A DNA stretch of 64,000 nt from Ornithinibacillus halotolerans (lineage in GTDB: Bacteria > Bacillota > Bacilli > Bacillales > Amphibacillaceae): positions 1 to 64,000 of the forward strand of contig NZ_BMEY01000017.1 in assembly GCF_014637405.1 (NCBI RefSeq). Direction: 5' to 3'. This document shows positions 1-8,923 of this stretch, piece by piece. Position 1 is the first letter of the stretch. The number at the start of each line of letters is the position of its first letter. The notes below the pieces were generated by a model. That model was given only the letters and a program-made list of their open reading frames with translations. It was not told the origin of the DNA and did no database searches. The translations under genes were made by a program, and so were the position numbers.

Positions 1-50
1 ACCGCCATGAAAGGCAATCGAACAATAAATTGTGAAAATAATCCAAAGAA

Positions 51-91
51 AAATGGTTCCTATCATCTATTTTTGATGATAGGAACCATTT
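51..91. terminator. Bidirectional intrinsic terminator
   Basis: A perfect 17-bp stem (51-67 with 75-91) and a 7-nt loop. It is flanked by an A-rich run on the left and T-rich sequence on the right, so it can end transcription in both directions. It lies just past the stop of the leftward esterase gene. Confidence 0.85.
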
Positions 92-135
92 TTAGTTATT
101 TTCGGCTAGTTTTGTCCCAGCCTCTTTCTATTTTA

Positions 136-852
136 TTAGTTAGTAATCGCTTGTGTTGTACTTGGTCTTTTTCGCAAAAACTCAAATACCATCTTATTTA
201 ACGTATCTTTATCATTTCCAAGACATATTAAATGCCTTGATCGTTCAAAGAAAACTACTTCCTTCTTCTTAGAAGGTATTTCTTTATCAAGATAGTACGC
301 CGTCTTATAAGGAACCATATTGTCCATTTGACCTTGCGCAATTAATACTGGAGTATCTACATTTTTTAAAGATTTTCGAGTTAAACGTACAAGCTTTAAA
401 AACTCTAAATTAGCCTTAAACGGTACGCTACCCATCTTTCTTTTATAGTGGCGAAACAACTTGTTTTGCTCTAACTTCCCAGAGAGACCATCCTTTAACA
501 TATACCCAATATCAACACTAATTTGTTTAAAAGATAAGTACTTACCAGCAGTAGCTAATAAAACTAATTTATCGACTTTATATTTCGCTGCCAAATATGC
601 TGCAATCATTCCACCCATTGAAAAACCAATTATATATATTTCATCATACTTTTCCTTTATTTCCTTTAGAGAATCTTCTGCAGTCTCAAGCCAACTTTTA
701 TAATTTGCATTCTCAAGCGCCAATTTTTCTCCGTGACCTGGTAACGTTGGGACGGAGATATGCCAATCTGTATTTGTTTTTAGATAATTAGTAAGTGGCT
801 CCAACTCATGTGGGCCTCCAGTAAAACCATGGATAATTAGACATCCAATCAT
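136..852 (-). CDS. Alpha/beta hydrolase, carboxylesterase-like
   Basis: A 238-residue cytoplasmic hydrolase of the Est30/YvaK-like carboxylesterase type, likely cleaving short-chain esters. The oxyanion motif HGFTGGP is at residues 8-14 and the nucleophile elbow GFSMGG places Ser78. Asp177 (GQMDNMVP) and His207 (SRHLI) complete a plausible triad. There is no signal peptide. AAAGGAG precedes the ATG at good spacing. It stands alone between a strong terminator and a short promoter-bearing gap. The fold and triad are clear; the substrate is not, and a monoacylglycerol lipase role is possible. Confidence 0.82.
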   Translation of the reverse strand: MIGCLIIHGFTGGPHELEPLTNYLKTNTDWHISVPTLPGHGEKLALENANYKSWLETAEDSLKEIKEKYDEIYIIGFSMGGMIAAYLAAKYKVDKLVLLATAGKYLSFKQISVDIGYMLKDGLSGKLEQNKLFRHYKRKMGSVPFKANLEFLKLVRLTRKSLKNVDTPVLIAQGQMDNMVPYKTAYYLDKEIPSKKKEVVFFERSRHLICLGNDKDTLNKMVFEFLRKRPSTTQAITN

Positions 853-966
853 ATATATTCTCCTTTATGAAAATCTTGGTGTAAGAGCTTAAATTATCAT
901 ATTGTTTTTCTTTTACCCTAATTTAATTAAATTAATACCATTAGCTCTCATATTCCCTCTTTCATT

Positions 967-1335
967 TTACGAACGAAATGTTTTCATAAAGTCGCCAAAT
1001 TGTTTTATAATTGGAGATACTTGATGATATGTGCTTGCCATTTGACTTACAGTTGTAAGTACTTTATCCAAGTTTATTTGCCCATTTTGTACGTTTGGTT
1101 GTGGCATCATTCCTTGTTGTTGGGCTTGTTGATTATTACTGTCTACTTCTTGATACTTCGCATACCAATCCTGAGGTTGTTTTGGTTTAGCAAACTGCTC
1201 AAATGGAGACTGTGGCGCTTCATATAGGTTTTGGTAGTATTGTTGATACTGCGGAGGGTGGAAAGGCTGTTGATTAGGCGGAAAATAATTTGGTGGATAA
1301 TTACTCATAGTTGGTGGGTATTGAAACTGTCTCAA
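967..1335 (-). CDS. yppG: YppG-like protein
   Basis: A 122-residue low-complexity protein. The first ~90 residues are rich in Pro, Gln, Tyr and Asn, and the C-terminal ~35 residues form a likely helix (NLDKVLTTVSQMASTYHQVSPIIKQFGDFMKTFRS region). This is the composition of the YppG family of spore formers, thought to be coat-associated, though the role is poorly defined. The TTG start at 1335 has GGAAGGTG at suitable spacing; an internal ATG nine codons on is an alternative. It is separated by a terminator from the upstream Ecs-like operon on the same strand. The family call rests on composition and the C-terminal helix. Confidence 0.7.
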   Translation of the reverse strand: MRQFQYPPTMSNYPPNYFPPNQQPFHPPQYQQYYQNLYEAPQSPFEQFAKPKQPQDWYAKYQEVDSNNQQAQQQGMMPQPNVQNGQINLDKVLTTVSQMASTYHQVSPIIKQFGDFMKTFRS

Positions 1336-1432
1336 AACACAGCACCTTCCCTTTCTGCCTTTTTACTATAATTTATGCAGCAGTAAACTTTTGTGTGTTT
1401 GACTGTACGCTTTTTTATCAAATCTTAACAAA

Positions 1433-1488
1433 ACAAACAACCCAAACCTACCTGATTCAGGTGCATATTTGGGCTTGTTTTTTTCTTC
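1433..1488. terminator. Probable terminator after the Ecs-like operon
   Basis: AACAA-CCCAAA on the left pairs with TTTGGGCTTGTT on the right around a long loop, followed by a T run. The A-rich left flank gives a usable T tract for the leftward transcript too. One bulge makes the stem imperfect. Confidence 0.55.
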
Positions 1489-1505
1489 TTAACTTATTTG
1501 TTAAC

Positions 1506-2906
1506 TCATTCATTCTTCTTTTTACTACTATTGAATAGGAATAATACTAAATAAATAAAAACCATAATCAGTAAAGAAATGGATGGGTGATACTCATATA
1601 ATGGGATCAATCCTAAGCTACAAAAAGCTATGGTTTCTCTTACAGTTAACGTTCCTATTCTTCTATCCAATATCGCCATTGCATTGTCCATTTTCGTTTT
1701 ATAATTGACTACATATAAACTAATAACAAGAAGAATAAATCCTAAACTCATCATCCAGGAGAAGTGAATGATTGTATAAATTAAGATTGCCAAGAAAATC
1801 GGTGAAAAACCTAAAATTGACCATATAGTAAAGGTGTTTCGATAGCTACCGACATGCCACGGAAGGACTTGGACAATACCAGAATAAAATCTTTCTCTAT
1901 AAATACTACTTATAAAAACAGAATAAACATGAATACTAATCGCAATCCCTATTAATGTAACTAAATCGCTGATAAAAGGTAAAACTAATATAACAAAAAA
2001 TAGACCACCTATTACTTGTAAGATAAATTCAACATTTTCTCTAAGAAGTTGAATCCATAATCGCCTATGTATAGGAGAATCTCTATATGGAAATGGTTTC
2101 CTTCTTGATGCCATGTTTTGAAAAATGCTATACTTCCGCTGCTTTTTAAATTTTATCTTCGTTGCTTTTGATATTAATGGCATATTCCATACCATGTAGT
2201 CATTAACTTCTATCACTCTACCCCAATGTATATGCATAAACATATTTTTCCAATATATTAAATTAGTAGCTACCATTAACATTAAAATAAATATACTAAT
2301 TAAGATGGATTGACTTGTGAAAACCCCAATTATATCTAATGAAATTAGTAAAATAAATAAACTAATTCTAATCATTATATGTGACTGAAATAACTTCCAT
2401 TGCGGTATTGTACACAACACTTCCATTAACCAAAATAAACTAAAGTAAATAACAATTAACATAGTTTCAATTGGGGTAATTAAAATAGCTAGAGTAGCAA
2501 TTAGCAAATATTGAATTAATGATTTTAGCCACTTTTCGACCATTACAAAAACTGCTATTTTTTTTATAGAATGTGGAAGCATTGCGAGTTGATACTCTGA
2601 ATTCGTGATTAATATTCCTGGTTCTCGAAAGGATTTAAAGATAAAACGAATCGGAACAATAGTTAAAATTAACCAAAAACGGTCTACCATTTGGCTCTCT
2701 ATAAACATAAATTGTTCATGAAATTGGCCTAAGAAATCATTAAAAATGAATATAGTGGCAAACAAATAGCCGACTAATACTAATGAATAAATCGTAGTAG
2801 TTAAATCAAAATTTAGTTGTACAAATTGCTTTCTTACTTTTCTCTTTTTACGGATGCGGTTCTGTTTTATAAACCAATAAGCTTGCCAAGTAGAAGGATA
2901 CTTCAT
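1506..2906 (-). CDS. ABC transporter permease, EcsB-like
   Basis: A 466-residue membrane protein with about ten hydrophobic segments and a basic N-terminus (QNRIRKKRKVRK). It is the permease partner of the ATPase encoded just upstream; ATPase stop and permease start share one base (TAATG), so the two are translationally coupled. It matches the general architecture of the EcsB/YthQ permeases of Bacillus, but is longer than EcsB (about 408 residues). Known EcsAB affects secretion, competence and peptide processing. Because length and N-terminus differ from EcsB, a YthPQ-type paralogue is as likely, so I give no symbol. The substrate is unknown. Confidence 0.7.
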   Translation of the reverse strand: MKYPSTWQAYWFIKQNRIRKKRKVRKQFVQLNFDLTTTIYSLVLVGYLFATIFIFNDFLGQFHEQFMFIESQMVDRFWLILTIVPIRFIFKSFREPGILITNSEYQLAMLPHSIKKIAVFVMVEKWLKSLIQYLLIATLAILITPIETMLIVIYFSLFWLMEVLCTIPQWKLFQSHIMIRISLFILLISLDIIGVFTSQSILISIFILMLMVATNLIYWKNMFMHIHWGRVIEVNDYMVWNMPLISKATKIKFKKQRKYSIFQNMASRRKPFPYRDSPIHRRLWIQLLRENVEFILQVIGGLFFVILVLPFISDLVTLIGIAISIHVYSVFISSIYRERFYSGIVQVLPWHVGSYRNTFTIWSILGFSPIFLAILIYTIIHFSWMMSLGFILLVISLYVVNYKTKMDNAMAILDRRIGTLTVRETIAFCSLGLIPLYEYHPSISLLIMVFIYLVLFLFNSSKKKNE

Positions 2907-3601
2907 TACTTTCCACTTCTCCTTGTTATCGTTTCAAATTCTGTAATTAATCCTTTATGTAACAATTTTCCATCTTGTAACATAATGAAATGATCTGCAA
3001 TATCTTTCACTCTGTCGAGTTGGTGTGTTGTCAAAATAATACTCGTACCTTTAACTATCTTTTCTTTTAATATCTCTTCAAAATAATCCACTGCATAAAT
3101 ATCTAACCCCATAAATGGTTCATCAATAATTAATAATGGAACATCCGGCAACATTGCACATATTGTTTGTACCTTCTGTCTCATTCCTTTAGATAAAGAT
3201 TCAGGATATTCATCTAGCTTCCCTTCTAATTCAAAACCTTTAACATATTTTTCAACACGATTTATAAGTTCCTTTTCTTCCATCTGATAGCTCTTTCCAT
3301 ATAATTGAAAATGCTGCATAGCCGTTAATTCAGACATTAATAAAGGCTCTTCTGGGATAAATGCAATATGTTGCTTATATTCAAGAAAGTTTTTATCTTG
3401 ATTATACTTTTCTCGAATGATAATTTCTCCGGATTCTTTTTCTTGGATCCCCATAATCGTTTTCATTAAAGTCGATTTCCCAGCACCATTATGACCTACT
3501 AGAGCAGTTACTGATCCTTTTTTAATTGTAAATGAAATATTTTCTAATAATTTGGTGGATTTAATTTGTACATTTAATCCATCAACATCTAATATATTCA
3601 T
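2906..3601 (-). CDS. ABC transporter ATP-binding protein, EcsA-like
   Basis: A 231-residue ATPase with Walker A GHNGAGKST, signature LSKGMRQK, Walker B LLIIDEPFMGLD and the switch His in LTTHQLD. It would power the permease encoded downstream and probably exports rather than imports, since no binding protein is present. I place the start at the ATG at 3601: AGGTGGTG lies 6 nt upstream, whereas an in-frame GTG at 3613 overlaps that ribosome site. The gene is divergent from phnD. Family placement (EcsA/YthP type) is inferred from the pairing with an EcsB-like permease. Confidence 0.78.
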   Translation of the reverse strand: MNILDVDGLNVQIKSTKLLENISFTIKKGSVTALVGHNGAGKSTLMKTIMGIQEKESGEIIIREKYNQDKNFLEYKQHIAFIPEEPLLMSELTAMQHFQLYGKSYQMEEKELINRVEKYVKGFELEGKLDEYPESLSKGMRQKVQTICAMLPDVPLLIIDEPFMGLDIYAVDYFEEILKEKIVKGTSIILTTHQLDRVKDIADHFIMLQDGKLLHKGLITEFETITRRSGK

Positions 3602-3709
3602 CTTTATCACCACCTACATACATACTACGGATTTGGACGGGAAAAGGTTTCTAAGAAATTAATGTAACATACTTTTTTTCACTAAATCCGAATAATCCAC
3701 GTCGTTTTT

Positions 3710-3748
3710 TGTAAATTTTTCGTAAAAAAAGTGTTAATTTGATATAAA
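3710..3748 (+). promoter_or_regulatory. Candidate PhoP box and promoter of phnDCE1E2
   Basis: TGTAAA at 3710, CGTAAA at 3721, TGTTAA at 3732 and TATAAA at 3743 start at exact 11-bp intervals. The first three are reverse complements of TTTACA, TTTACG and TTAACA, the direct-repeat unit bound by PhoP in Bacillus. The fourth doubles as a good -10 (TATAAA). No clear -35 is visible, as expected of a PhoP-activated promoter. PhoP binding is inference; the periodicity is directly visible. Confidence 0.5.
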
Positions 3749-3838
3749 ATTTTAAAACAAGTCTAGCTTTTTCTGTAAATTTGTTATTTAATAATAGAGT
3801 AAGTTAAAAAATATCTTAACACTTTTAGGAGGGTCACA

Positions 3839-4741
3839 ATGAAGAAACTTTATAGTCTAGTGCTTATTCTTGGGCTGGCACTTGTACTTGCAGCATGTGG
3901 ATCAAATGATGCTTCAAATCCTGATACATTAGTTATTGGTTTTGTACCTTCATCAGATTCTGACACTATTGCTGAAACAGTAGAACCATTAGCAGAAAAA
4001 CTTGGTGAAGAGCTTGATAAAAAAGTAGAAAGTAAAGTAATGACTAGCTACAGCTCATTAGTAGAAGCAATGGGTGCTAATCAAGTACATGTAGGATTTG
4101 TTCCAGCTTTTGGTTATGTATTAGCAAGCCAAGAGTATGATGTAGAAGTAATCTTAAAATCCATTCGTTATGGTTCTGGAACTTACAAAGCACAGTATCT
4201 TGTGCGTTCTGATTCTGGAATTGAAAGCCTTGAAGATCTAGAAGGTACAGTATGGGCTTATGGAGACCAACTATCAACTTCTGGTTACCTATTCCCTGCT
4301 AACGAGTTAATGGAGCAATTCGACATCGAAACAGCTGCAGATTTAGAGTCTGGTTTCTTTAAAGGAACTGTTCAATCTGGTTCTCATGATAACTCTGCAC
4401 TTGCAGTTTATAATGGAGAAGCTGATGTAGCAACAACATTTGATGATGTTCGTACTAACCTTGAAGAAGAGTATCCAGATATTATGGATAAACTTACAGT
4501 ACTAGATTATACAGCTGATATTCCAAACGATACTATTTCGGTTACAGCTGATCTTGATGATGAGTTAGTCCAAAAAATTAAAGATATTTTCCTATCATTC
4601 AATGACGATGATGAAATGATTCAAATTATGAATGATGTATACAACTGGGATGCTATTTCAGAAGCTTCTGATGAAGAATATGATGTAGTTCGTAAAACTT
4701 ACGAGAAATTCCGTGAGAATATCTCAATTGATGACCTATAA
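3839..4741 (+). CDS. phnD: Phosphonate/phosphite-type ABC substrate-binding lipoprotein
   Basis: A 300-residue extracytoplasmic binding protein. The lipobox LVLAAC puts the lipidated Cys at residue 20. The mature part begins with the PhnD-type strand (TLVIGFVPSSDSDT) and carries the SYSSLVEAMGANQVHVGF and DVATTFDD regions typical of PhnD/PtxB/HtxB proteins. It captures an oxyanion or phosphorylated compound for the PhnC/PhnE1/PhnE2 importer downstream. AGGAGGG precedes the ATG. A hairpin after the stop probably lets this gene be expressed more than the rest. Phosphonate, phosphite or a phosphorylated metabolite could be the ligand; sequence alone does not decide. Confidence 0.88.
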   Translation: MKKLYSLVLILGLALVLAACGSNDASNPDTLVIGFVPSSDSDTIAETVEPLAEKLGEELDKKVESKVMTSYSSLVEAMGANQVHVGFVPAFGYVLASQEYDVEVILKSIRYGSGTYKAQYLVRSDSGIESLEDLEGTVWAYGDQLSTSGYLFPANELMEQFDIETAADLESGFFKGTVQSGSHDNSALAVYNGEADVATTFDDVRTNLEEEYPDIMDKLTVLDYTADIPNDTISVTADLDDELVQKIKDIFLSFNDDDEMIQIMNDVYNWDAISEASDEEYDVVRKTYEKFRENISIDDL

Positions 4742-4767
4742 AATTGAATTGAAAGTTTAATAGCAAG

Positions 4768-4799
4768 AAAAGGGAAGGGTATCCAACTTCCCTTTTTCT
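4768..4799 (+). terminator. Intercistronic hairpin, partial terminator after phnD
   Basis: AAAAGGGAAG (4768-4777) pairs with CTTCCCTTTT (4787-4796), followed by more T. It lies between phnD and phnC and would reduce transporter expression relative to binding protein. A TATAAT at 4816-4821 downstream may also give phnC a weak promoter of its own. Confidence 0.65.
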
Positions 4800-4860
4800 T
4801 TGGTTCAATACCATGATATAATAGAGAAAATTTTATGCCTGTACTGGAGGATTTCTAAAA

Positions 4861-5643
4861 ATGATAGAATTTAAGAATGTAGGCTTGGTGTATCCAAATG
4901 GAACAGAAGGATTAAAAAATGTTAATGTAACGATTAACGACGGTGAATTCGTAGTAATTGTAGGTCTTTCTGGGGCTGGGAAATCTACTTTTATCCGTAG
5001 TATAAATCGATTAGTTACGCCTACTTCAGGCTCTTTAGAAGTTGATGGTGAAAACATATTAGACTATAAAGGAAAAAACCTTCGTAAATTACGAACAAAA
5101 GTTGGAATGATTTTCCAGAATTACAATCTAGTAAAACGTTCAAACGTATTAAAAAATGTACTTGCAGGTCGATTAGGTCATTCAGGTACTTTACGTTCTG
5201 TACTAGGATTATTTAAAGATGAAGATAAAGCGTTAGCTTATGAAAGTTTAAAACGCGTTAATATAGAGGAGAAGTTATATAATCGTGCTGATGAGCTAAG
5301 TGGCGGTCAACAACAACGTGTCAGTATTGCCCGTGTTTTAACTCAGCAGCCAAAATATATATTAGCGGATGAACCTGTTGCATCATTAGATCCACCTACA
5401 TCACATCAAGTAATGTCTTATCTAAAAAAGATTAATAAAGAAGACAATATCACTACAATTGTTAACTTACACTTTATCGATATGGCAATGGAATATGCGG
5501 ATCGTATTATCGGTATGCGTGCGGGTGAAGTTGTATTTGATGGACCAGTTTCTGAAGTAACCGAAAAAACCTTTGAAGAAATCTATGGCCGTTCCATTCG
5601 TGAGGATGATTTGCGTGGAGGTGCAGATAGTGTCGAAGAATAA
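4861..5643 (+). CDS. phnC: Phosphonate-type ABC importer ATP-binding protein
   Basis: A 260-residue ATPase of the PhnC family. Walker A is GLSGAGKST, the Q-loop falls in GMIFQNYNLV, the signature is LSGGQQQR and Walker B is ILADEPVASLDP. The PhnC-specific NRLVTPTSG stretch and the NLHFIDMA switch region are present. It energises the two PhnE permeases in the membrane. GGAGGA lies upstream of the ATG. The last codons overlap the start of phnE1, so translation is coupled. Confidence 0.92.
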   Translation: MIEFKNVGLVYPNGTEGLKNVNVTINDGEFVVIVGLSGAGKSTFIRSINRLVTPTSGSLEVDGENILDYKGKNLRKLRTKVGMIFQNYNLVKRSNVLKNVLAGRLGHSGTLRSVLGLFKDEDKALAYESLKRVNIEEKLYNRADELSGGQQQRVSIARVLTQQPKYILADEPVASLDPPTSHQVMSYLKKINKEDNITTIVNLHFIDMAMEYADRIIGMRAGEVVFDGPVSEVTEKTFEEIYGRSIREDDLRGGADSVEE

Positions 5644-6430
5644 AAGTGACTCACTATCCATGTACCCAGTCAAAACGAAAAAACAAGTTACACTAATTGG
5701 TCTAATTGTTCTTGGTATGTACTTATTTAGTATGTTTTGGACACAACGTGAAATGGTAGGAGGATTTTCTGGAGCACTATCTAACATGTTTCAAGTACTT
5801 GAAAAATTCTTTCCTCCTAATCTTAGTGTCTTATCAGCAATCATGGGGCCACTATTCCAAACTATTCAAATGGCAATAATCGCAACTACAATTGCAGCAA
5901 TTATTACAGTACCTTTAGCACTATTATCAGCGCAAAACGTAACAACGTTTAAACCGCTTTATGTTGCAACTAGAACTTTATTGAACTTATTACGTACTAT
6001 TCCTGATTTAGTATTAGCTGTAATTTTTGTAGGACTATTTGGAATTGGAATATTCCCTGGTATTTTAGCATTAATTGTGTTTTCATTAGGTATTTTAGCG
6101 AAATTAATTAGTGAGACAATTGAATCTGTAGACATGAATCCTCTAGAGGCAATGCGTGCATCTGGGGCTAACACGCTGCAAATGATCTACTATGGTTTGA
6201 TACCACAAGTACTACCACAATATACATCTCTAGTACTCTATGTTTTCGAAATTAATGTACGTGCATCAGTGGTATTAGGATATGTAGGTGCAGGCGGTAT
6301 CGGATTATTATTAAACCAACAAATTGGTTTCTATAATTATCCAAATGCAATGGCTATTATCGTTATGATTTTTGTTGTTGTTCTTGTTATTGAGTACATT
6401 AGCAACAAGATAAGGGAGGCATTAATCTAA
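5630..6430 (+). CDS. phnE1: Phosphonate-type ABC importer permease, first copy
   Basis: A 266-residue inner-membrane permease with five or six hydrophobic segments and the BPD coupling region (EAMRASGANTLQMIYYGLIPQ), which docks on PhnC. The open frame extends upstream to an ATG at 5573, but the GTG at 5630 is preferred: GGAGG at 5617-5621 is 8 nt upstream, the overlap with phnC falls to 14 nt, and the length then equals that of the second permease. It pairs with phnE2 as a heterodimer, the usual arrangement in Firmicutes phnDCE1E2 sets. Confidence 0.9.
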   Translation: MSKNKSDSLSMYPVKTKKQVTLIGLIVLGMYLFSMFWTQREMVGGFSGALSNMFQVLEKFFPPNLSVLSAIMGPLFQTIQMAIIATTIAAIITVPLALLSAQNVTTFKPLYVATRTLLNLLRTIPDLVLAVIFVGLFGIGIFPGILALIVFSLGILAKLISETIESVDMNPLEAMRASGANTLQMIYYGLIPQVLPQYTSLVLYVFEINVRASVVLGYVGAGGIGLLLNQQIGFYNYPNAMAIIVMIFVVVLVIEYISNKIREALI

Positions 6431-7230
6431 TGGCAGCTTTACAATTACCTCCAAAACCAAAGAATTCACTTTATAAGAAAATAAAAGGAATTTTAATCTT
6501 TTTAATCGTTGCTGCAATTTATATTTGGACATTCGTTAGTATTGATATAGACTTTGCTAAAGCAATTGAACAAGTGAGACAAAACTTCGGAAATGTCATT
6601 TCTGGTTTATTCCAGCCAAACTGGGCTGCTACTGGTGATGTTGCACTTAGTATGCTAGAGACTATTACGATTGCATTTGCCGGATCTTTAATGGCTGCAA
6701 TTCTTTCTATACCACTAGCTTTTCTTGCTGCTAATAATATGATGGGTGGAAAAATTGGGTCTGCTGTTGGAAAATGGATCCTTTCTGCTGTTCGTGCATT
6801 CCCTGATATTATTTTAGCAATTCTATTTGTTGTTGCTGTTGGTCCTAATCCATTTGCAGGTGTACTTGCAATTGCAATTGGTTCAACTGGAATGCTTGGA
6901 AAAATGTTCTCTGAAATCATTGAATCGATTGATATGGATGTTGTTCAAGCTATGCAGGCAAACGGTGCCAATCGAATTCAAATTTTGTTCTTTGCAGTCA
7001 TGCCACAAGTTATTCCAGAGTTCCTATCCTATGCGATCTATCGCTTTGAAGTAGATATTCGTGCTTCATCCATTCTCGGTATTGTAGGTGCAGGTGGTAT
7101 TGGTACAATGATCTTCTTCGCGTCCTCCAACCGTGATTGGAGCCAAATGGGAACCATTCTATTAGGTATTATCATTGTCGTTACAATAATCGACTTTGCA
7201 TCTGCAAAGATTAGACGTAAAATTGTATAA
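6430..7230 (+). CDS. phnE2: Phosphonate-type ABC importer permease, second copy
   Basis: A 266-residue permease homologous to the preceding one. The coupling motif is QAMQANGANRIQILFFAVMPQ and the closing GIVGAGGIG matches the GYVGAGGIG of phnE1. Its start overlaps the phnE1 stop by one base (TAATG). It completes the membrane channel with phnE1. The N-terminus carries a short cytoplasmic basic stretch before the first membrane segment. It is followed by a hairpin and then the 5'-nucleotidase gene. Confidence 0.9.
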   Translation: MAALQLPPKPKNSLYKKIKGILIFLIVAAIYIWTFVSIDIDFAKAIEQVRQNFGNVISGLFQPNWAATGDVALSMLETITIAFAGSLMAAILSIPLAFLAANNMMGGKIGSAVGKWILSAVRAFPDIILAILFVVAVGPNPFAGVLAIAIGSTGMLGKMFSEIIESIDMDVVQAMQANGANRIQILFFAVMPQVIPEFLSYAIYRFEVDIRASSILGIVGAGGIGTMIFFASSNRDWSQMGTILLGIIIVVTIIDFASAKIRRKIV

Positions 7231-7245
7231 TAGAAAAACGTTCAT

Positions 7246-7285
7246 AGAAACGAAATTGAAGAATATCCTCTTTAATTTCGTTTCT
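7246..7285 (+). terminator. Hairpin between phnE2 and the 5'-nucleotidase gene
   Basis: AGAAACGAAATT (7246-7257) pairs perfectly with AATTTCGTTTCT (7274-7285), followed by TTTT. It ends about 20 nt before the next start codon, so no promoter fits behind it. I read it as an attenuator rather than a full stop. Confidence 0.6.
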
Positions 7286-7307
7286 TTTGTTAGAAAGGAT
7301 GTATAAA

Positions 7308-8879
7308 TTGACAAACAATGTAACGGTAAAAGTCATCTATACTAGTGATGTTCATGGACATGCGATGCCGATACAATATGGAACAAATGAAGAGGCAAAT
7401 TTAGGTCTCGCTAAATACGCAACTATTGTAAAAAAGATACGAAAAGAAAATGAGCATGTAGTCGTATTGGATAATGGGGATTTAATTCAGGGTACCCCAC
7501 TCATGACGCATTATGTAAAAGAGCATAAAGATAAAGAAAATCCAATGATTGGGATTATGAACCGGATAGGTATTGATGCTGGTGTTATTGGAAACCATGA
7601 ATTTAATTTTGGAAAAGAGATTCTTCATAATGCTTTTAATGAATCATCTTACCCTTGGCTCTCTGCAAATCTTGTTGACGAAAATGGAGACCCTTTTTTC
7701 GGAAAACCCTATACAATCAAAACATTAAGCAATGGCGTCCGTATTGCAATTGTCGGAGTTACAACACATTATATTCCAAACTGGGAATCACCTGCACATA
7801 TTGAAGGTATCTATTTTCAAGATGCATTAGATACCTTAAAAAAATGGGTAGAATATATTCATTCAAAAGAAAATCCTGATTTGTTAATTGCCTCTTATCA
7901 TGGCGGATTTGAACGAGATATTTTAACTGGTGAACCAACTGAAGAGTTAACTGGAGAAAATCAAGGTTATGCAATGTGTAAGGAAATTGATGGCATCGAC
8001 ATATTGTTAACTGGACATCAACATCGAATTTTAGCTGGAGAAATTAATGGAGTTTGTGTCGCTCAGCCTGGAAATAACGGACTAATGTATGGGTCTATCG
8101 AAATTGAATTAAATCAAACCAATGGAAAATGGCATATATTAAAAAAACATGCTGATATCGTACCAATTGGGAATGTTCAAGCTGATAACGAAATATTAGC
8201 ATATATGGAAGAGTTAGAGTCCTCTACTCAGCATTGGTTAGACGAACCAACTGGGTTCATTGAAGGTGATATGACCATCAATAATCCGTTTCACGCTCGT
8301 TTATCGAAACATCCGTTTATACAATTTATCCAAAATGTTCAAATGGAGGCGAGTGGTGTCGAAATATCTGTTACATCCCTTTTAAATAATGAGTCAAAAG
8401 GATTCCAATCTGTTGTTACCATGCGCGATATTGTCTCTAATTATATGTATCCCAATACACTAGTTGTCCTTGAATTAACAGGAAAAGATATTAAACAAGC
8501 GTTAGAGAAAAGCGCAGAATATTTCACAATAGATGAGAATGGAGAAATTGTTGTTAATCCAACCTATATGGAACCGAAACCACAACATTATAATTATGAT
8601 ATGTGGGAGGGAATACAATACACTATTAAAGTTTCTAACCCCGTTGGGACTCGTATAGTGAATCTTTCGTATCATGGTCAACCTCTAAAAAATGAAGGTA
8701 AATATAAAGTGGTGCTAAACAACTATCGTGCAACAGGCGGAGGAAACTATGATATGTTTAAAAATAAACCTGTCATTAAAGAAATACAAAAAGACGCAGT
8801 GGAATTAATTCATGAATACTTTGAGAAGTATAAAAAAGTAAAGGCAGAAATTGTTGCAAATTTTACAGTAAAAGTATAG
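7308..8879 (+). CDS. 5'-nucleotidase / 2',3'-cyclic phosphodiesterase family protein
   Basis: A 523-residue two-domain enzyme. The metallophosphoesterase domain has YTSDVHGH, DNGDLIQG, GNHEFNFG and LLTGHQHR, the metal-binding motifs of the UshA/YfkN class. The C-terminal 5'-nucleotidase domain includes RATGGGNYDMF. There is no signal peptide, so it should act in the cytoplasm, unlike UshA. I chose the TTG at 7308, with GAAAGGA 8 nt upstream, over an in-frame TTG at 7287 inside the hairpin. It sits behind the phn importer, suggesting it dephosphorylates an imported phosphorylated compound. That role is inferred. Confidence 0.85.
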   Translation: MTNNVTVKVIYTSDVHGHAMPIQYGTNEEANLGLAKYATIVKKIRKENEHVVVLDNGDLIQGTPLMTHYVKEHKDKENPMIGIMNRIGIDAGVIGNHEFNFGKEILHNAFNESSYPWLSANLVDENGDPFFGKPYTIKTLSNGVRIAIVGVTTHYIPNWESPAHIEGIYFQDALDTLKKWVEYIHSKENPDLLIASYHGGFERDILTGEPTEELTGENQGYAMCKEIDGIDILLTGHQHRILAGEINGVCVAQPGNNGLMYGSIEIELNQTNGKWHILKKHADIVPIGNVQADNEILAYMEELESSTQHWLDEPTGFIEGDMTINNPFHARLSKHPFIQFIQNVQMEASGVEISVTSLLNNESKGFQSVVTMRDIVSNYMYPNTLVVLELTGKDIKQALEKSAEYFTIDENGEIVVNPTYMEPKPQHYNYDMWEGIQYTIKVSNPVGTRIVNLSYHGQPLKNEGKYKVVLNNYRATGGGNYDMFKNKPVIKEIQKDAVELIHEYFEKYKKVKAEIVANFTVKV

Positions 8880-8907
8880 AAAGGAGCTACATTTTAGTAG
8901 CTCCTTT
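8880..8907. terminator. Intrinsic terminator
   Basis: AAAGGAGCTAC (8880-8890) pairs perfectly with GTAGCTCCTTT (8897-8907) around a 6-nt loop, with flanking T on the right and A on the left. It separates the convergent nucleotidase and PepSY genes. Confidence 0.88.
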
Positions 8908-8923
8908 TATTAATTACTTTTGA

